Positions 48,119 to 59,288 of a stretch of 64,000 nt of DNA are shown here, one piece after another. The notes beneath the pieces were generated by a model. That model made no database searches and was not told where the DNA came from. It saw only the letters and a list, made by a program, of their open reading frames with translations. The stretch is from Rhipicephalus microplus. Lineage: Eukaryota; Arthropoda; Arachnida; Ixodida; Ixodidae. The stretch covers positions 40,886,771-40,950,770 of the forward strand of contig NC_134705.1 in the NCBI RefSeq assembly GCF_043290135.1, in the 5' to 3' direction. Both the position numbers and the translations under genes were made by a program. Positions within the stretch are counted from its first letter, which is position 1, and each line of letters starts with the position of its first letter.

Positions 48119-49108
48119 CCTGGTGCGTACTTCAAACACTTCGTTTATGAAACCTTTTCGAATCTGCTATGCACCCATTATATATACACTCTAAGCCAAA
48201 AACGGCCGAAATGGGAGCAACGGCTGTTTTTACTCCTTCAGACCACTGTTACTCTCCGAAAAGACCAAGCGGAACAAGATGGCCGACTTGTTCTAGAATG
48301 CGGGAGCAGCTGTATTCATCTTAAGTTTGTAAGGGAGCAACGGAAGGAGGAACCGCAGTAAATGCTCTCGTCACGCAACGGTTACTCCCCGGCAGGACAC
48401 CGCAAACAAATATGCATGCCGCCCACATTGATATTCATGGGCCAGATTATTGTTTGTTCTGTGTGCCAAACTTCACCAAACCAAAACAGTGATTTATTTT
48501 AGCATCCGCAGATAATAAGATAGCAGCGCCGGCTGAACACAGAAGGTCTGAGAATACAGCTATGGCAAGTACCTAACACACGCAGCAGCAGAATGGAGAG
48601 TTGGCACGTCAAAGCGGACCGAACGCCGAAACACGTGCAAAACAACGATAAAAAAAAGCCTAGACACGCCGTTCGTCCGCGAAGGAAGGGCGTCAAAGTC
48701 GATCAAGCACCGAAACACGTGCATAAGAAGCCCCCCCCCCCCCCCCTAGATATATCAGAGAATAAAAAAAAAAGCGGACCCAGACGCGCTTTTCATCAGC
48801 CGTACGCTTAGTAGCACGCTTCACCGTGTAGTTTGAGGGCAGAATGACAAATCTGCGCCATCTGCGCCCGCACGACAAGTGTGGCGCTAGTGTAGTAAGC
48901 GATGTAATTTACAAAATAATTTTTATTCAGTGTTTATGTTTACTAGCACTAAATACAAATTACACTCAATTTTTTATATTTAATTATGAGTTTTAATGAA
49001 CCTCTGTTTTTTTTTCATAAATGTATTAGGAGAGCACACTGAAAGCATTGCGCTGACGCCTGTGCTGCCACTGCTCAACATTTTTTTTTTTTTTCGGCGC
49101 AACTAGGT

Positions 49109-52100
49109 TTGCGTTCGCACTACTCATATTCATATGGTCTGTGGTCGGCGAGCACATGGACATGCGAGCTTGTGAGCTATGTTTTGATCGTGTGTGTGTG
49201 TCGCAATTTGCGTTTCTACTTATTCGTGATGAAGGTTAGTGTATATTTATCTTTATGGAGCGCGAAGCTGTTGTGGGTTTTGCTGCCGGGTGGAACAAAC
49301 ACATCGTAAACGTCTTCAGCTATCTGCAAGCCTGTTCGCTCGTCGGACAAAGGACTGTGCATGCATCAGCGTGCAGGTGAGTGGCATTTCCAGCAACATT
49401 TAATGCTCTTACAATACATTGTTGAGTGGTTGCGCTATTAAAAGAAAAATGATTTGCTCTTTCTTATTTACCGTATCCATTGCTAGCCATACCAGACTAA
49501 ATTACCTCGATTATTACCGCCTGCACAACCTCTTGCTTCCCCTGTCACCACTGCAGTGCCAGTGTACTTTTGCAGTTAAAAGTTTATTTCCGCAACACTA
49601 CCTCGCTTGAAAAAACATTGGGGCGGGGTTGTAGCTGCCTTCATACTGGCACTTTTCTACCATTGGCTTTATGTAACGTTAATGGCTGAGTGTTGGGGCC
49701 TTGGGCCGCATTTTTTAGAGCTGTAAAGTGTATGTAAATCGGTAAGTGAACAAATCATTGTCGCATCACTTCACTGGCATAGCCAGGCGGTTGCGCACAG
49801 AATTTTTTTAGGCCGGTCGTAGGGAGCCCATAATGACGACCATATTCGCTTGCCCGGCCTCCAATTCAGATAAGCGGACCCCCCCCACCCCCTCGCCGCA
49901 CGCCTAAAAAAAAAAAAAATCTGCCCACATCACTGCGTTACTTGCTTCACCTCTGCGCTGAACATACTATTTTAAAAGCGCACCATCAAGCAAGCAATAT
50001 ACATATGGACAGAACAATTGGAGGAGGAATGACCCAAATCTTTCAGATTTCTTTAGTCATGCAAAAACCTTCGCAAAACTGAATATTGTAAAAGACAATC
50101 ATAAATGATGTATGTTCTCGTTAGCGTTGTCATTATTCTGCATCATGAAATATTTATGCGCTGTGAAAACTTGGCATGCCGTTGAAGTCACATATCGACG
50201 TTAATACCAATCGACGAAAATTTCGACAACCTCAATAACGTCGTTCGGGATTTGCCGCATGCACATAATTAGGCTGATTCCCACTTGGCTGTTCTTAACC
50301 TGACTTCACTGCTACCAAATGAAACAATATTTGATGCATGTCTTTTACTACTTTTTTTTCAGGGATATGACACAAATTTGGTTATACTGCAGATAAAGAT
50401 GCTCCCAACGATGCTAAAGTACAGAAAGCAAGTTAATTTTGGTAAGTGCAAAGTTTTTGTACTACGTATATGAAAGCATCGCTTTTTAGGGGCAAACTGT
50501 GCATGTGTTGGCCAGAGATTAGTTTATCATGCCACATGGTTACACTGGCACTGACAATTTGACATGGCTCCGCTGGCCCGTGTGTGTGCTCACACTGTTA
50601 CCGTTAAGACAAAAAGTTTATGTTTTCATTGCAGGGATTACTGTTTGTACTAGAAAGCCAACTGCCAAGATTTGTTTACGCTGGTGCTCCTAAAAGTACG
50701 CTTTCCCTATTTACATGAATTTTGGCTTGCACATAGCATAACACTTGGGCCTAGATTCACAAAGCTGTCCATGCGCAGGCCTTCATAACAGCGTTTCTTG
50801 ACTTGCCTTTACCCTGTTTTCTGCAGATGTTTCATGGGTTTAAAAGTGCCACAGCATGTTGACCTACCCCACTCTGAAAAATTCGCGTTCAAAGTTCTGC
50901 AAGAGTGGGCTTAACTTTCTTGTGCACCTCCTTGCTGTTCCAAGATCCTGAAGTGTTATGCTCTTACTAGAGGTGGCAGTGTTTCTAATGTTTGTATTTC
51001 CATCACATTGACCAAGTATGCGATCTTGGCTTGACTGGTAGCACATCCTCAACAAATGTCTTTGTGGCACATGTAGAAGGTAGTACAAAATAAATAAGCA
51101 GACATTCACACCGGGAGCTAACTTCTAATAATGCTTTTTTTTTTGGAAACCACGGTGCGCTTATTCCAATTTGTCTAACAAAGCAGTAACCTGTTTGGCT
51201 GTGAACCAACAAGACGTTGAACTAATAAAAGCTTCACATCTTCTTGCTCTCAAATATATATGTATTGGCAAGCTATCTGTGATACTGTCAAACAAAGAAT
51301 CAGAATATCTGTGCATGCCTTAAGATATATTGCTTCGTTCACATATCTCGTGGCTGTGACTCGACAACCGGGTGAACAAATGCACCCAAGTTTACTAAAC
51401 TTAAAGCATTTTTTGAAGGTAGCACGGTCTACATTTTTTGTCTATAGTTTGTCCAGCCTTTTGCGTCAGGTACAAAGAAATATACTTAAGATTATCATGT
51501 AGCCTCTGCAAATGGTTGCTTTCGAGCAGGCTTTGCATGCTTGGCTTGTGCCTACAGGTATTGCACAATTCAAGACTCAGCAGCATATGATAGAACAGTA
51601 GAATCGAGAGCAACTATGTGCACGAGCTAAATAAGTATTTTAACATGAGCGGACGGTACGTGTTATTTGACACACACATGATCTCACTTAGAATGCCCAT
51701 TGGTGAATGGGCTCATAGAAATGTCACTCAGCTGTGTATAGGAAACAAGTTAACTGAACCTAAGGGTATCTTTAACTGCTACAAATATGCCTTGTTGAGG
51801 TGCTGCACATTTTCTTCCAGAATATTGCTGTTTGAGACATCATATGAAGAGCGTCTACCACATCAGCATTTATATGGCTTGCCAAGTAACGTTTGGCCGA
51901 ACCTTCCTTTTTTTCACATTTCGTTTTGCAGTAGACATCCTAGAATGTAAGCGCTGCTGCAGTGTGTGTGGCTCATTGTTATGAATTGATTCTGGCATGT
52001 TTAACCTCACACTTCTATTTTTTTTTCTTGCAGCAATGAGATGCTTCACATATGCCTGCGGTGACATTCCGATGCGCTAGCCTGATGGAAACACCAGCTG

Positions 52101-52325
52101 CGAAACTTGAGTTCTTCAGAATTGGAGAAGTTGCCCTTCTCTCACCAATGATGACACAGACTGCCCTATGCTAGAAATTCAAGATTGTTTTTCCACGGAT
52201 GACGCAGAAAACCTTTGATGTATTATGGTGTTTGTTTAGTGCTGGCTGTGGTGTGGCGAAGTCTACTTTTACGTGTGCTCACACGTCGCCTCATAAAAAG
52301 AACAATAAAGCGTTTATTTTCCTTT
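49109..52325 (+). other. candidate spliced transcript inside the CACTC element
   Basis: Plus-strand signals in order: a donor CAG/GTGAGT at 49377; an exon 50363-50441 between TTTTTTTTCAG and GTAAGT; a further exon from 50635 after TTTTCATTGCAG; a last exon from 52034 after TTTTTTTTCTTGCAG; AATAAA at 52304-52309. The frame through 50363-50441 (GYDTNLVILQIKMLPTMLKY, RKQVNFG) remains open across the junction (ITVCTRKPTAKICLRWCS) and stops at 50693. No family recognised. It could be a decayed transposase gene or a non-coding RNA. The start and the exon between 50.7 and 52.0 kb are unsure. Confidence 0.4.
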
Positions 52326-52499
52326 CAATATTGTCCACTTTTTGTGTTAGAAGCACCCAAGCAGTGCTCTTCCAAGGAGCTCTCGCCACGTGTTAAGCGT
52401 GTTACAAGCATACTCGAGATAAAAAGGCATTTCCCCAAGGAGTAACTGGAAGCATGTGCAGTTAGTTTTCAGAGAGTGACTGCGAACACGTGGGAGGAA

Positions 52500-52640
52500 C
52501 GGTAAAGAGTAACTGTTGCTCTTAGAAGAGCAACTGGTGGGAGTAATGGTTGGTCCGCAGGGAGCAACTGGTGGGAGTAACTGTTGGTCCGCAGAGAGGA
52601 ACTGGAGGGAGTAACTGTTCATTCCCCGAAGGAGGAACTG
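52500..52640. repeat. 34-bp tandem repeat in the right subterminal region
   Basis: Units containing AGCAACTGGTGGGAGTAACT and GTTGGTCCGCAG begin at 52529, 52563 and 52597, the last diverged. The motif density suggests transposase-binding repeats. Confidence 0.8.
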
Positions 52641-53020
52641 AAAGGAGAGTAACGGTTCCTCCCTCTGCAGTTACTCCTTTTATGGGAGTAATGGGAGTGG
52701 CAATGCAATTGCTCCCTGAAAGGAGCAACCCCTATACCCCTGTTGCTCCATTTTGGCTTAGAGTGTACGCGGGAAGAGGCGCAGAAGCATGTGTGCCTTT
52801 TCTAGAGGGGTACCGGCTTTCAACGACAAAGCCATTATGATAATCACACAATCTGATGCCCGTTGGCAATGGACGCTTGTACGACGCATTATTACTGCAC
52901 TATTTCATTATGCATCTTGAAGCATGTATACAGGACGCACGTTTTTGTGAAGCATGAAAGCTACTTTCACTGAATTTCCAAGCTGAGGAAGTTCTTGTCA
53001 CTGTTTTCACAAGCATAAAC

Positions 53021-53089
53021 GTGGCCGTGTGGTAGAACATCTGCTTGCCACGCAAACGACCCTGGTTCGGTCCCCACTCTGCTCCAGGA
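53021..53089 (+). repeat. tRNA-Gly-like SINE head
   Basis: GTGGCCGTGTGGTAGAACAT, CTGCTTGCCACGCAAACGAC, then GGTTCGGTCCC resembles a tRNA with GCC anticodon (TTGCCAC) and a B box with one change. There is no closed acceptor stem, so it is a tRNA-derived SINE and not a tRNA gene. It is cut by the element that begins at about 53090. Confidence 0.6.
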
Positions 53090-53395
53090 TCTTTAGGAGC
53101 GAAGCTCCTTAGGGTGCGGGTGTGTCCTTCGTTGTTGTCGTACGTAGCCACTGGTGGCGCATACCCGCTCTAGAGCGGGTATGTGCGATAGGGGATGCGG
53201 GATTGGATGACGGTACTTGGAGTCTTCACTAAATGGACGCACGGACGGACGCGCGGAGCGGGTATGTGCCACATGTGTTGCGAGATGGGAGGTGGCGGTA
53301 CTTGGAGTGTTCACTAGATGGACGCTCGAACGGACACTAGAAGACGAACGGACAGACTGACGGACGCCTCGCCTCACTCATCATCATTCGCTATA
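53090..53395 (-). mobile_element. distant relative of the 430-bp element, inverted
   Basis: Starts with TAGGAGCGAAGCTCCTTA, the inverse of the right end of copies A and B. It has GGACGCACGGACGGACG and CGGACGGAC-type arrays, and ends with CTCACTCATCATCATTCGC, the inverse of their left part. A perfect 24-bp palindrome lies inside at 53160-53183 and is echoed by GCGGAGCGGGTATGTGCCAC near 53253. Confidence 0.7.
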
Positions 53396-53429
53396 TTTTA
53401 TGTGCATCGTTTTCAATTTTTCGGTCAAG

Positions 53430-53560
53430 CATAAAATAATGATTTTTCGCTCACAACGAACGACACCAACGCCAGAATTTCTTCTAAACGAGCTTTTTAA
53501 CTATAACGCGTTAATACCCATTCACCGACGCAGTACAAACCATTGAAAGCCGAGCAGCCC
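53430..53560. repeat. dispersed repeat shared with 9470-9570
   Basis: CTCACAACGAACGACACCAA, GCCAGAATTTCTTC, AACGAGC and TTAATACCCATT correspond in order to CTCACAACCAATG, CACTGGAATTTCTGCG, AACAAGC and TTAATAAGCATT at 9.5 kb. Family unknown. Confidence 0.6.
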
Positions 53561-53639
53561 ATGCGAAGCAATGGCGAATAAGATATACCGCACGCATTCA
53601 TTGCTACCGAAGAAATGCAGGCTGCATGGCGCCACTCAG

Positions 53640-53960
53640 CACAAGGTGTCATCATCATGACTGGTCACACGATTTATTGGATAGCAGCGATGGGGAGAGA
53701 AAAAAAATCCGACCTCCCGTTACTAGCGAAAGGGTAAAGGCGAAACAAGAAAGACATTTTATGGCAATCCAATTAATGAGAAACACTTTACTTTTAAAAG
53801 CGAGGTAGGGTCGCCTTAGAATGCGTAGTTATAAAGTGAGATTAAGTAAACAAAAATCAATGCACATGAGCACACGATGAAGCTTGTTCTGACAATATGG
53901 AGATACCCACCCAGGTGCAAGCTTGGGCAATACCTATAGGCAAATTCCACCGGATTTATC
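53640..53960 (+). pseudogene. LINE C-terminal remnant, second copy
   Basis: GATTTATTGGA, ACTTTACTTTTAAAAGCGAGG and GTTATAAAGTGAGATTAAG match 27180-27360 of the 25.4-27.6 kb LINE in order. Stops in all frames. No 3' tail identified. Confidence 0.65.
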
Positions 53961-55232
53961 TCACGAAAATGCGGTGGCGCTGTCTTGGTAGGCAAAAGAC
54001 GCTCTGCCTACCGCAGTTTCTGCTAAGTTTTGCAATTGTGCATGTGGTGTTCTCAGTCAAGCAACTACAAAAAAAAATGGTAGGCACACGAGCTGCGGTG
54101 TGGTTGGATGTGAGTCGCGCCTCACAACTTAGTTTCGTTTGTTGGCGCACATCGCAGCCCTCAGCGCTTATGGCGGAGGTTACGTGAGGACGTCGCTATA
54201 ATTTTACCATAATGTCGACATCGGCCTACCTGTGTTTACAAACATGGAATGGGTCTATACTAGCATTGGGTTTTTATTTGGTCTCATTTTTTTATACCCT
54301 CAGTCGCACAAAGCTTTACAGAAGGGAGTGCGGTGCATAAAATAGCAAATTGAAAAACAACGAAACGCTGAACGCATCCGCGATAGAAATGCGAGAAGGG
54401 TAGACTGACACATATTTAAAGGGGAATGACAAAAAAACGTGGCTACCAAAAACGTGTTATACTGATTTCTATGCAGGAATCGGTATAACACGAAAATCAA
54501 ACATGTCTTTACAGCGTTAGTTGAGCATTTATGGTGCATTGTTTCAGCAACAGCAACAAATTTCAGTCACGTTAAAACGGCAAGCAGCTCAAAACTTGCA
54601 GCGCACACCTCAAGCAGGAACCACGCACGAAATTAGAATACACAAGACGACCGAGGACTAAACTGTCACAGCTAATGCTAAACCAACTAGCCCAAACCTT
54701 CACTTCATATCCTATATACGGCGTCACATGTAAGCGGAAGAGGCTTCGGAACAAGCGCCGTCTTCGATGCGTATACTCTTCGGTATATGCAGATAAACAA
54801 AACGCCCACCCCAGTCCGCGTCTGCCGCCGTGACGGGTCGGCCGAGGCCTCGCCTCTCGTGCCGCGATCCCAACTCGTCAGGGTCACGGTCACACGTAAC
54901 GAGGCTATAGCATGCAGATGGGAAGCGCGAGAGAGGTGGTGACGCAGACAACGCGATGATCGACGAAGCGGCACACTCAGCCATTGTTGAAGACAGATGC
55001 TGTTTGGTAACTGCGGCATCTGCAGCCGCGTGTCACTGACGACGCCAGACGGCAGCACCCGGCGGCGATGACGTCTGATGTGTGATAGGCGTAAATCGAT
55101 CATTTTCAAACCACCCGACTTCTTGGTTTTCTTCGTGTCGCGAATAGCAACCTGTTGTTGGGCGAGTTGGTAAGAATAATAATCGTTGGCGTTAATCTTC
55201 TCAGAACCACGATATGGTTATGAGGAACACCC
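53961..55232. other. non-coding stretch ending in a SINE fragment
   Basis: The last 45 bp or so (GTTAATCTTCTCAGAACCAC, GATATGGTTATGAGGAACACC) are a fragment of the Ruka-type SINE, which the TTAA element at 55233 interrupts or abuts. At 54418 ATTTAAAGGGGAATGAC may be the end of another TTAA-type element, partner not found. No gene. Confidence 0.4.
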
Positions 55233-56013
55233 TTAAAAGAGAACTCCGGCGATCTTTTATATTCACCGAGTTTGATGAAACTTTCAGCATATGTTCTCTT
55301 TGGCATCCTGATAATACGTGCCAAATTATGAAACAATAATTCATTTAGTTTTTAGATAGAAACAGAATTTAAAAACTGGTAGCCAATTCCGGAATGATGT
55401 TTGTAAACGCGGACTCCCCTGCGTATGTGACGTAGGTGCCTACTACTCTTTTTGAAAACCCCGCCTTGCCCAGCAGACGAACGCAGCGCACGATTTCGTC
55501 AACGAGCCACCCCGACGAGAGAACAGATAGGTTTAGTCAGCTGCATATGTTGCGTGGTAGTAGTCGTTGACATCGAATCTTGCAGAAATTTCGAGCAATG
55601 AGGAGAACGATTCTGTACGCGCCGGCGGGTCGAAATCAAAAGGCAATGCTACCCCGTTGGCATAGTAGCTGCAATCATCGCTGAACTCGTCACTGGTAAG
55701 TTCAGAAGGGTTGGCACAGCTTGACTCCCCGCCGGATGGCATGGCCAACTTGCTTTTCGCGTGGTAGAAGAAGCACGTGAGCTATGTTTACACCTTGACC
55801 AGCCTTGGTGACTTGTAGTCATGGTTTCGTTACGTCATCATACACCCACACGAAACAGCTCGTTGTTGAGGTTTCGACTCATCGATTACAGCTTATTCAA
55901 AACTATTCACGAGTCTCTCGGAAGAATGAACCACCTAGCAATTTAGGGGTTGTTAACACCGTTTGAAAGCGCCAAAAAGATACAGTCGAATATGCACCGG
56001 AGTCCCCCTTTAA
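55233..56013. mobile_element. 781-bp element with TTAA ends and ACTCCGG TIRs, carrying an ORF
   Basis: TTAA at 55233-55236 and 56010-56013. Left TTAAAAGAGAACTCCGGCG, right inverted TTAAAGGGGGACTCCGGTG: 15 of 19 positions agree. The interior includes a minus-strand 69-codon ORF with good context and upstream ACGTCATC. It inserted beside a SINE fragment. Ends suggest a piggyBac- or Kolobok-type non-autonomous element, but the encoded protein is not a transposase. Confidence 0.65.
55533..55742 (-). CDS. 69-codon acidic ORF, unknown, within the TTAA element
   Basis: ATG at 55742-55740 with GCC before it (good context). The protein starts MPSGGESSCANPSELTSDEF, continues SDDCSYYANGVALPFDFDPP, ARTESFSSLLEISARFDVND and ends YYHATYAAD at a stop. 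It is rich in Ser, Asp and Glu at the N-terminus and has no membrane segment or known fold that I can see. F-D-F-D-P-x-A resembles F-R-F-D-P-L-A in the 29.1-kb exon. This kind of N-terminus is reminiscent of tick gene families with a downstream P2RX7-like cysteine domain, which I cannot show here. It may be a whole small gene, or a first exon with read-through past a donor. Confidence 0.4.
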   Translation of the reverse strand: MPSGGESSCANPSELTSDEFSDDCSYYANGVALPFDFDPPARTESFSSLLEISARFDVNDYYHATYAAD

Positions 56014-57771
56014 TTTCATGCTAGAGGGACACCTCTTCCAAGTGTCCCCCTTTGAGATGTATCTTTCTTACATCATATCTTCAGAAGACCATGCTATCCG
56101 AATGCATATAATTCCTTAGATGGTCATTACCCACATTGTAAAAAATTTATTCTTTTTAACGCCCGTTTATATTGCACTCTGTGTGTAACAAGTACACCGC
56201 AGCTGTGTAGCGTATTAAAATTGCAGCATTGAATCGACCGGTTTCGAATAGCACTCAGTAGCGCAATGCAGGTGCGAGAGGTGTGGTGTGCTGTTGTGGG
56301 AACAACGCCAATACCTAACGACCCATGACCACTTTTTTTTTTTTTCAAATCCCGAATCAACCTATTTTGGTAATTTAGAATGATGTCCAAATACATAACG
56401 ACAATATCGCCGCCATGGCTATATCTCGGCCCCCCCCCCCCCCCCACACCTATAGCGAGTTTCTTGGATTTACGACACACGAACGGCCAGTCTCCATCGT
56501 CATTCCAAATACCTTGCGCCATTAATGTGCGTCTGGGGCGGGTCTGAAACACGATGCGAAGCACGTCGCATAAGTTTACATCAACGCGACGTCGAGCCAG
56601 AAATCCGGACGTGACCGCATTTGCATGATTTGACGGATTGAGAGCACGCGTGTTCAGACAGCAGCAGCATGAGCCGATACGTCAACGCCTTCGAACAGGC
56701 CTTACTGCTGGCCTCTGCAACAGCACTTTTTATTACATTTATAGTAAGGAGGACGACTTTTCAGCAAGTATACACAGCGCATGTGCAGACACCATTTATG
56801 CTGCCTGCGCATTCACAGCGCCGAAGCCTCACTGGTCACGCGAATCTCCGTGGTGGCTGCTTCGGCACAACGTTGTTTAGGTGTTCAAACATACCCGTTT
56901 GACACCGTCGTTGTATTGCGTACATTCATACCGTGTGCTAGCAACAGGAGTCTCTGGGTGAGACTCGACGCCTCCCCAACGAGACACGTAATGGTCTGGA
57001 CATGACGCAATTGGTGTCGCCAAGTCGACTCGATGCGCTTCCGTCCGAGTTCTATAGCACACACTCTGCTCGCGCGACTGCAGCACCAGCGGAACGCATC
57101 CGCTACTGCTCCACTTATGTCCACGCGGGAGGTGACGCGGCATCGGCAGACTGGTTTCACGGAAAGCGGGGCACAGCGGCACACGGAAGAGCGACCAGAG
57201 ACGCGGCTGAGTGAGACGACACCACCGCACCGGCCACACGCCCGAAGTCGAACAGGTGCGCACAAACCCCGACCGGCTGCTGCATGCGGCCCTCAAAGAG
57301 CATGCGAACCGGCACGTCCTCGCTCGGCTCTCCAACAAGTATGCCTCACCTGGCAGTGACCACCAAGGCATTGTTTCTCGAGGTTAGGGTCGCAGCGCAC
57401 GTGCATGCGCGTTGTTCTTCACTGCACACCAACACTGGCGGCACCATTGCCAACGAGCCTTGTATCAACATCAAACACCTATACTCGTATACGAAGTTTA
57501 GAAACATGCGATATTCTAGGCACCCTGTTCACCAGCTAAAGATCAAGGGGCGAAACACTGGTTCACGCAAACACGATACGGTTCTTTTGTTCTTCAAAAC
57601 ATAACTCCACGAGCCACGATAACGAAAAAAGAAACTTTTTTTTTACGCTCAAGAATCACAATTCGGATTTTAGGCACGCCGCGGTTTAGGGGCCCCAAAT
57701 TCACACAATCAAGGGCTCAATGAATGTCGCCCTAACTCAACGTGCGCCGAGGGTCTGGCGCACGCTGACGT
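56014..57771. other. non-coding stretch; CpG-rich 56.6-57.4 kb
   Basis: A C-run at about 56430-56446 and a T-run near 56333-56345. In the CpG-rich part a plus-strand frame from 56669 (MSRYVNAFEQALLLASATAL, then FITFIV) has a hydrophobic stretch and a GTAAGG at 56746, but nothing else supports a gene; the minus strand is open across 56877-57371 as well. Confidence 0.35.
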
Positions 57772-57810
57772 GAATGCACGAAGCTCACGTTCGGTGAGCT
57801 TCGTGCATTC
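57772..57810. repeat. perfect 17-bp inverted repeat, 5-nt loop
   Basis: GAATGCACGAAGCTCAC (57772-57788), loop GTTCG, GTGAGCTTCGTGCATTC (57794-57810). Every base pairs. Confidence 0.95.
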
Positions 57811-58739
57811 GTTAAGCAATTGACGGCATATGTATATATTACCAGTAGGCAGCAGTCAACGCATTTTATTCGCCGACAATCGGCTCCCAGCGCTCAGAAA
57901 GCGCACCGCCGGCCGCTTATCCACACTAGCACTGTGACGGTGCTGCCCCCTATAGCCCTATCTCGGGGCGAATAGTGGGCCTCATAAATTATATCGTGCT
58001 TTTCGGACGTTAAACACCACCACTTATCATTATTATGGCAAACAATCCGATCTAATTCCAGTTCCTTGGCAGGAAGTGCACAGGCGCTCCTGTGCCAGGA
58101 AGGGCAATGCAACCAAAGCTAAGAGAGGGCTTTCGCTCTTGCTGATGACGCGCTGAGTGAATAGGCACAGATCTGATGTCGCTACTGAATAAAAAGAGCG
58201 TCAGAGCTTGTCAGTTATATAAAGCAAGTTTTATATTTCCCAGAGAAGGAGTTAACACTCCGTTTAGTTTCCTAGATATTATTGTTACGTTACTACGGTA
58301 TTCGGGTAACCTAAGCCGAAAAAACAATGCGTCATTATATGTCAACCATAAAGAGACAAAATTCTAGACGCCTAAAACACCCCAAGAAGAACGGGAAAAA
58401 AAGTTTCGCTAATAACGAAGTGCCAACTATCCCAGCAACAAGTACTTCTAAATTTCAACCATATAGTTTGTAAATACCGATTTTCAGAGCTAGTTTTAGG
58501 GCAAGTACTTCACACTAATATGTCAATTACTATCCTATGCCGCCTTGGAGTTCAAACAACTGTTCATTAAAGGCCTTCAATAACAGTTATTAGTGGTAGA
58601 TTCCTCGACCGATCTTAAATGCGAAGCATTTCTTGGCGAACTTCAGCGACTTTGACCGTATCTGTCTATCTATGTCTACCTAGCCGCCTACGATTTTTAG
58701 CTGTCCTGGCCGCTTCAATAATCCTGGCCGCTTCAAAGT
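57811..58739. other. non-coding stretch, nothing recognised
   Basis: Around 57980-58030 GCTTTTCGGACGTTAAACACC and a CTTATCATTATTATGGC text recall the tail side of Ruka-type SINEs in inverse order, too diverged to call. Otherwise AT-rich with short frames. Confidence 0.35.
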
Positions 58740-59280
58740 TGGTATGTCATAACATGACTGTATGACGAGCATAAGTGACTAGACATAAAATGAAAATCAT
58801 GACATGTATATATTGATTTACATTGCATGGTCTTGTTGCTGCTGCTGCGGTGGTTTCGTTTACATGACATATTGCAAAACTGGTGTGGTATGAAATGAAC
58901 GCATGGCAAACATAAGAGAAAGGGCCTAACGTGCAAATCATTATATGCATGTCGTGTAAGTCATGACTACAGGACACGCTCATAGTGCGCTCGCTTCACT
59001 AGCTTCGCATATACCAAATTTGGTATTACTGGACGCGAACGGATGACGAAGGTAAATGACACGTCCAAACATGATAATCATGACATGCGTGTCGTGTAAA
59101 CCATGACTACGTGCTACGCTCATTGCGCGCTCGCGGCCGTTTCGCCAACTCCACATATACCAAATTCGGTATTGTGAACGGGCGACGAACACAAATGCCA
59201 AGCGCAAACATGATAATCATGACATGGAGTAATGATTTACATGCCAGGCTCGTGGTAAGCTTGCAGCCGGTTTCGGTGTG
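58740..59280 (-). repeat. satellite-like repeat, about 140-bp period, three to four units
   Basis: CATGACTAC recurs at 58962 and 59102, AAACATGATAATCATGACATG-type text at about 59067 and 59206, giving a period near 140. Each unit carries ATACCAAATTYGGTAT, a perfect palindrome at 59011-59026. It is the inverse of the family at 37740-38030. Confidence 0.75.
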
Positions 59281-59288
59281 GACAGGGC

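Larger units (their letters stand above)
48187..52765 (+). mobile_element. 4.58-kb element with CACTC terminal inverted repeats (CMC/EnSpm-like)
   Basis: Left end CACTCTAAGCCAAAA (48187-48201) is matched inversely by TTTTGGCTTAGAGTG (52751-52765); both are flanked by TA (48185-48186 and 52766-52767), a possible 2-bp target duplication. Both subterminal regions are full of short motifs GGAGTAAC/GGAGCAAC in both orientations; on the right three 34-bp-spaced units start at 52529, 52563 and 52597. CACT-type ends with many subterminal repeats are the hallmark of the CACTA/EnSpm group. No transposase was recognised. The interior is AT-rich and contains splice-like sites and an AATAAA. An alternative is two separate short elements facing each other. 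Pairing across 4.6 kb is inferred from the ends only. Confidence 0.6.

Noticed and set aside
53041..53085. Possible tRNA-Gly gene
   Set aside because: Anticodon-loop-like and T-loop-like parts are present but no acceptor stem closes and the B box is altered, so it is a SINE head.
56669..56902. 77-codon frame with one hydrophobic segment
   Set aside because: Single weak feature, with open frames on the other strand as well. A GTAAGG lies inside, but no acceptor or homologous pattern was found.
58740..59280. Possible CRISPR-like array
   Set aside because: Units of about 140 bp are diverged along their whole length, without short identical repeats separating unique spacers, and the genome is eukaryotic.
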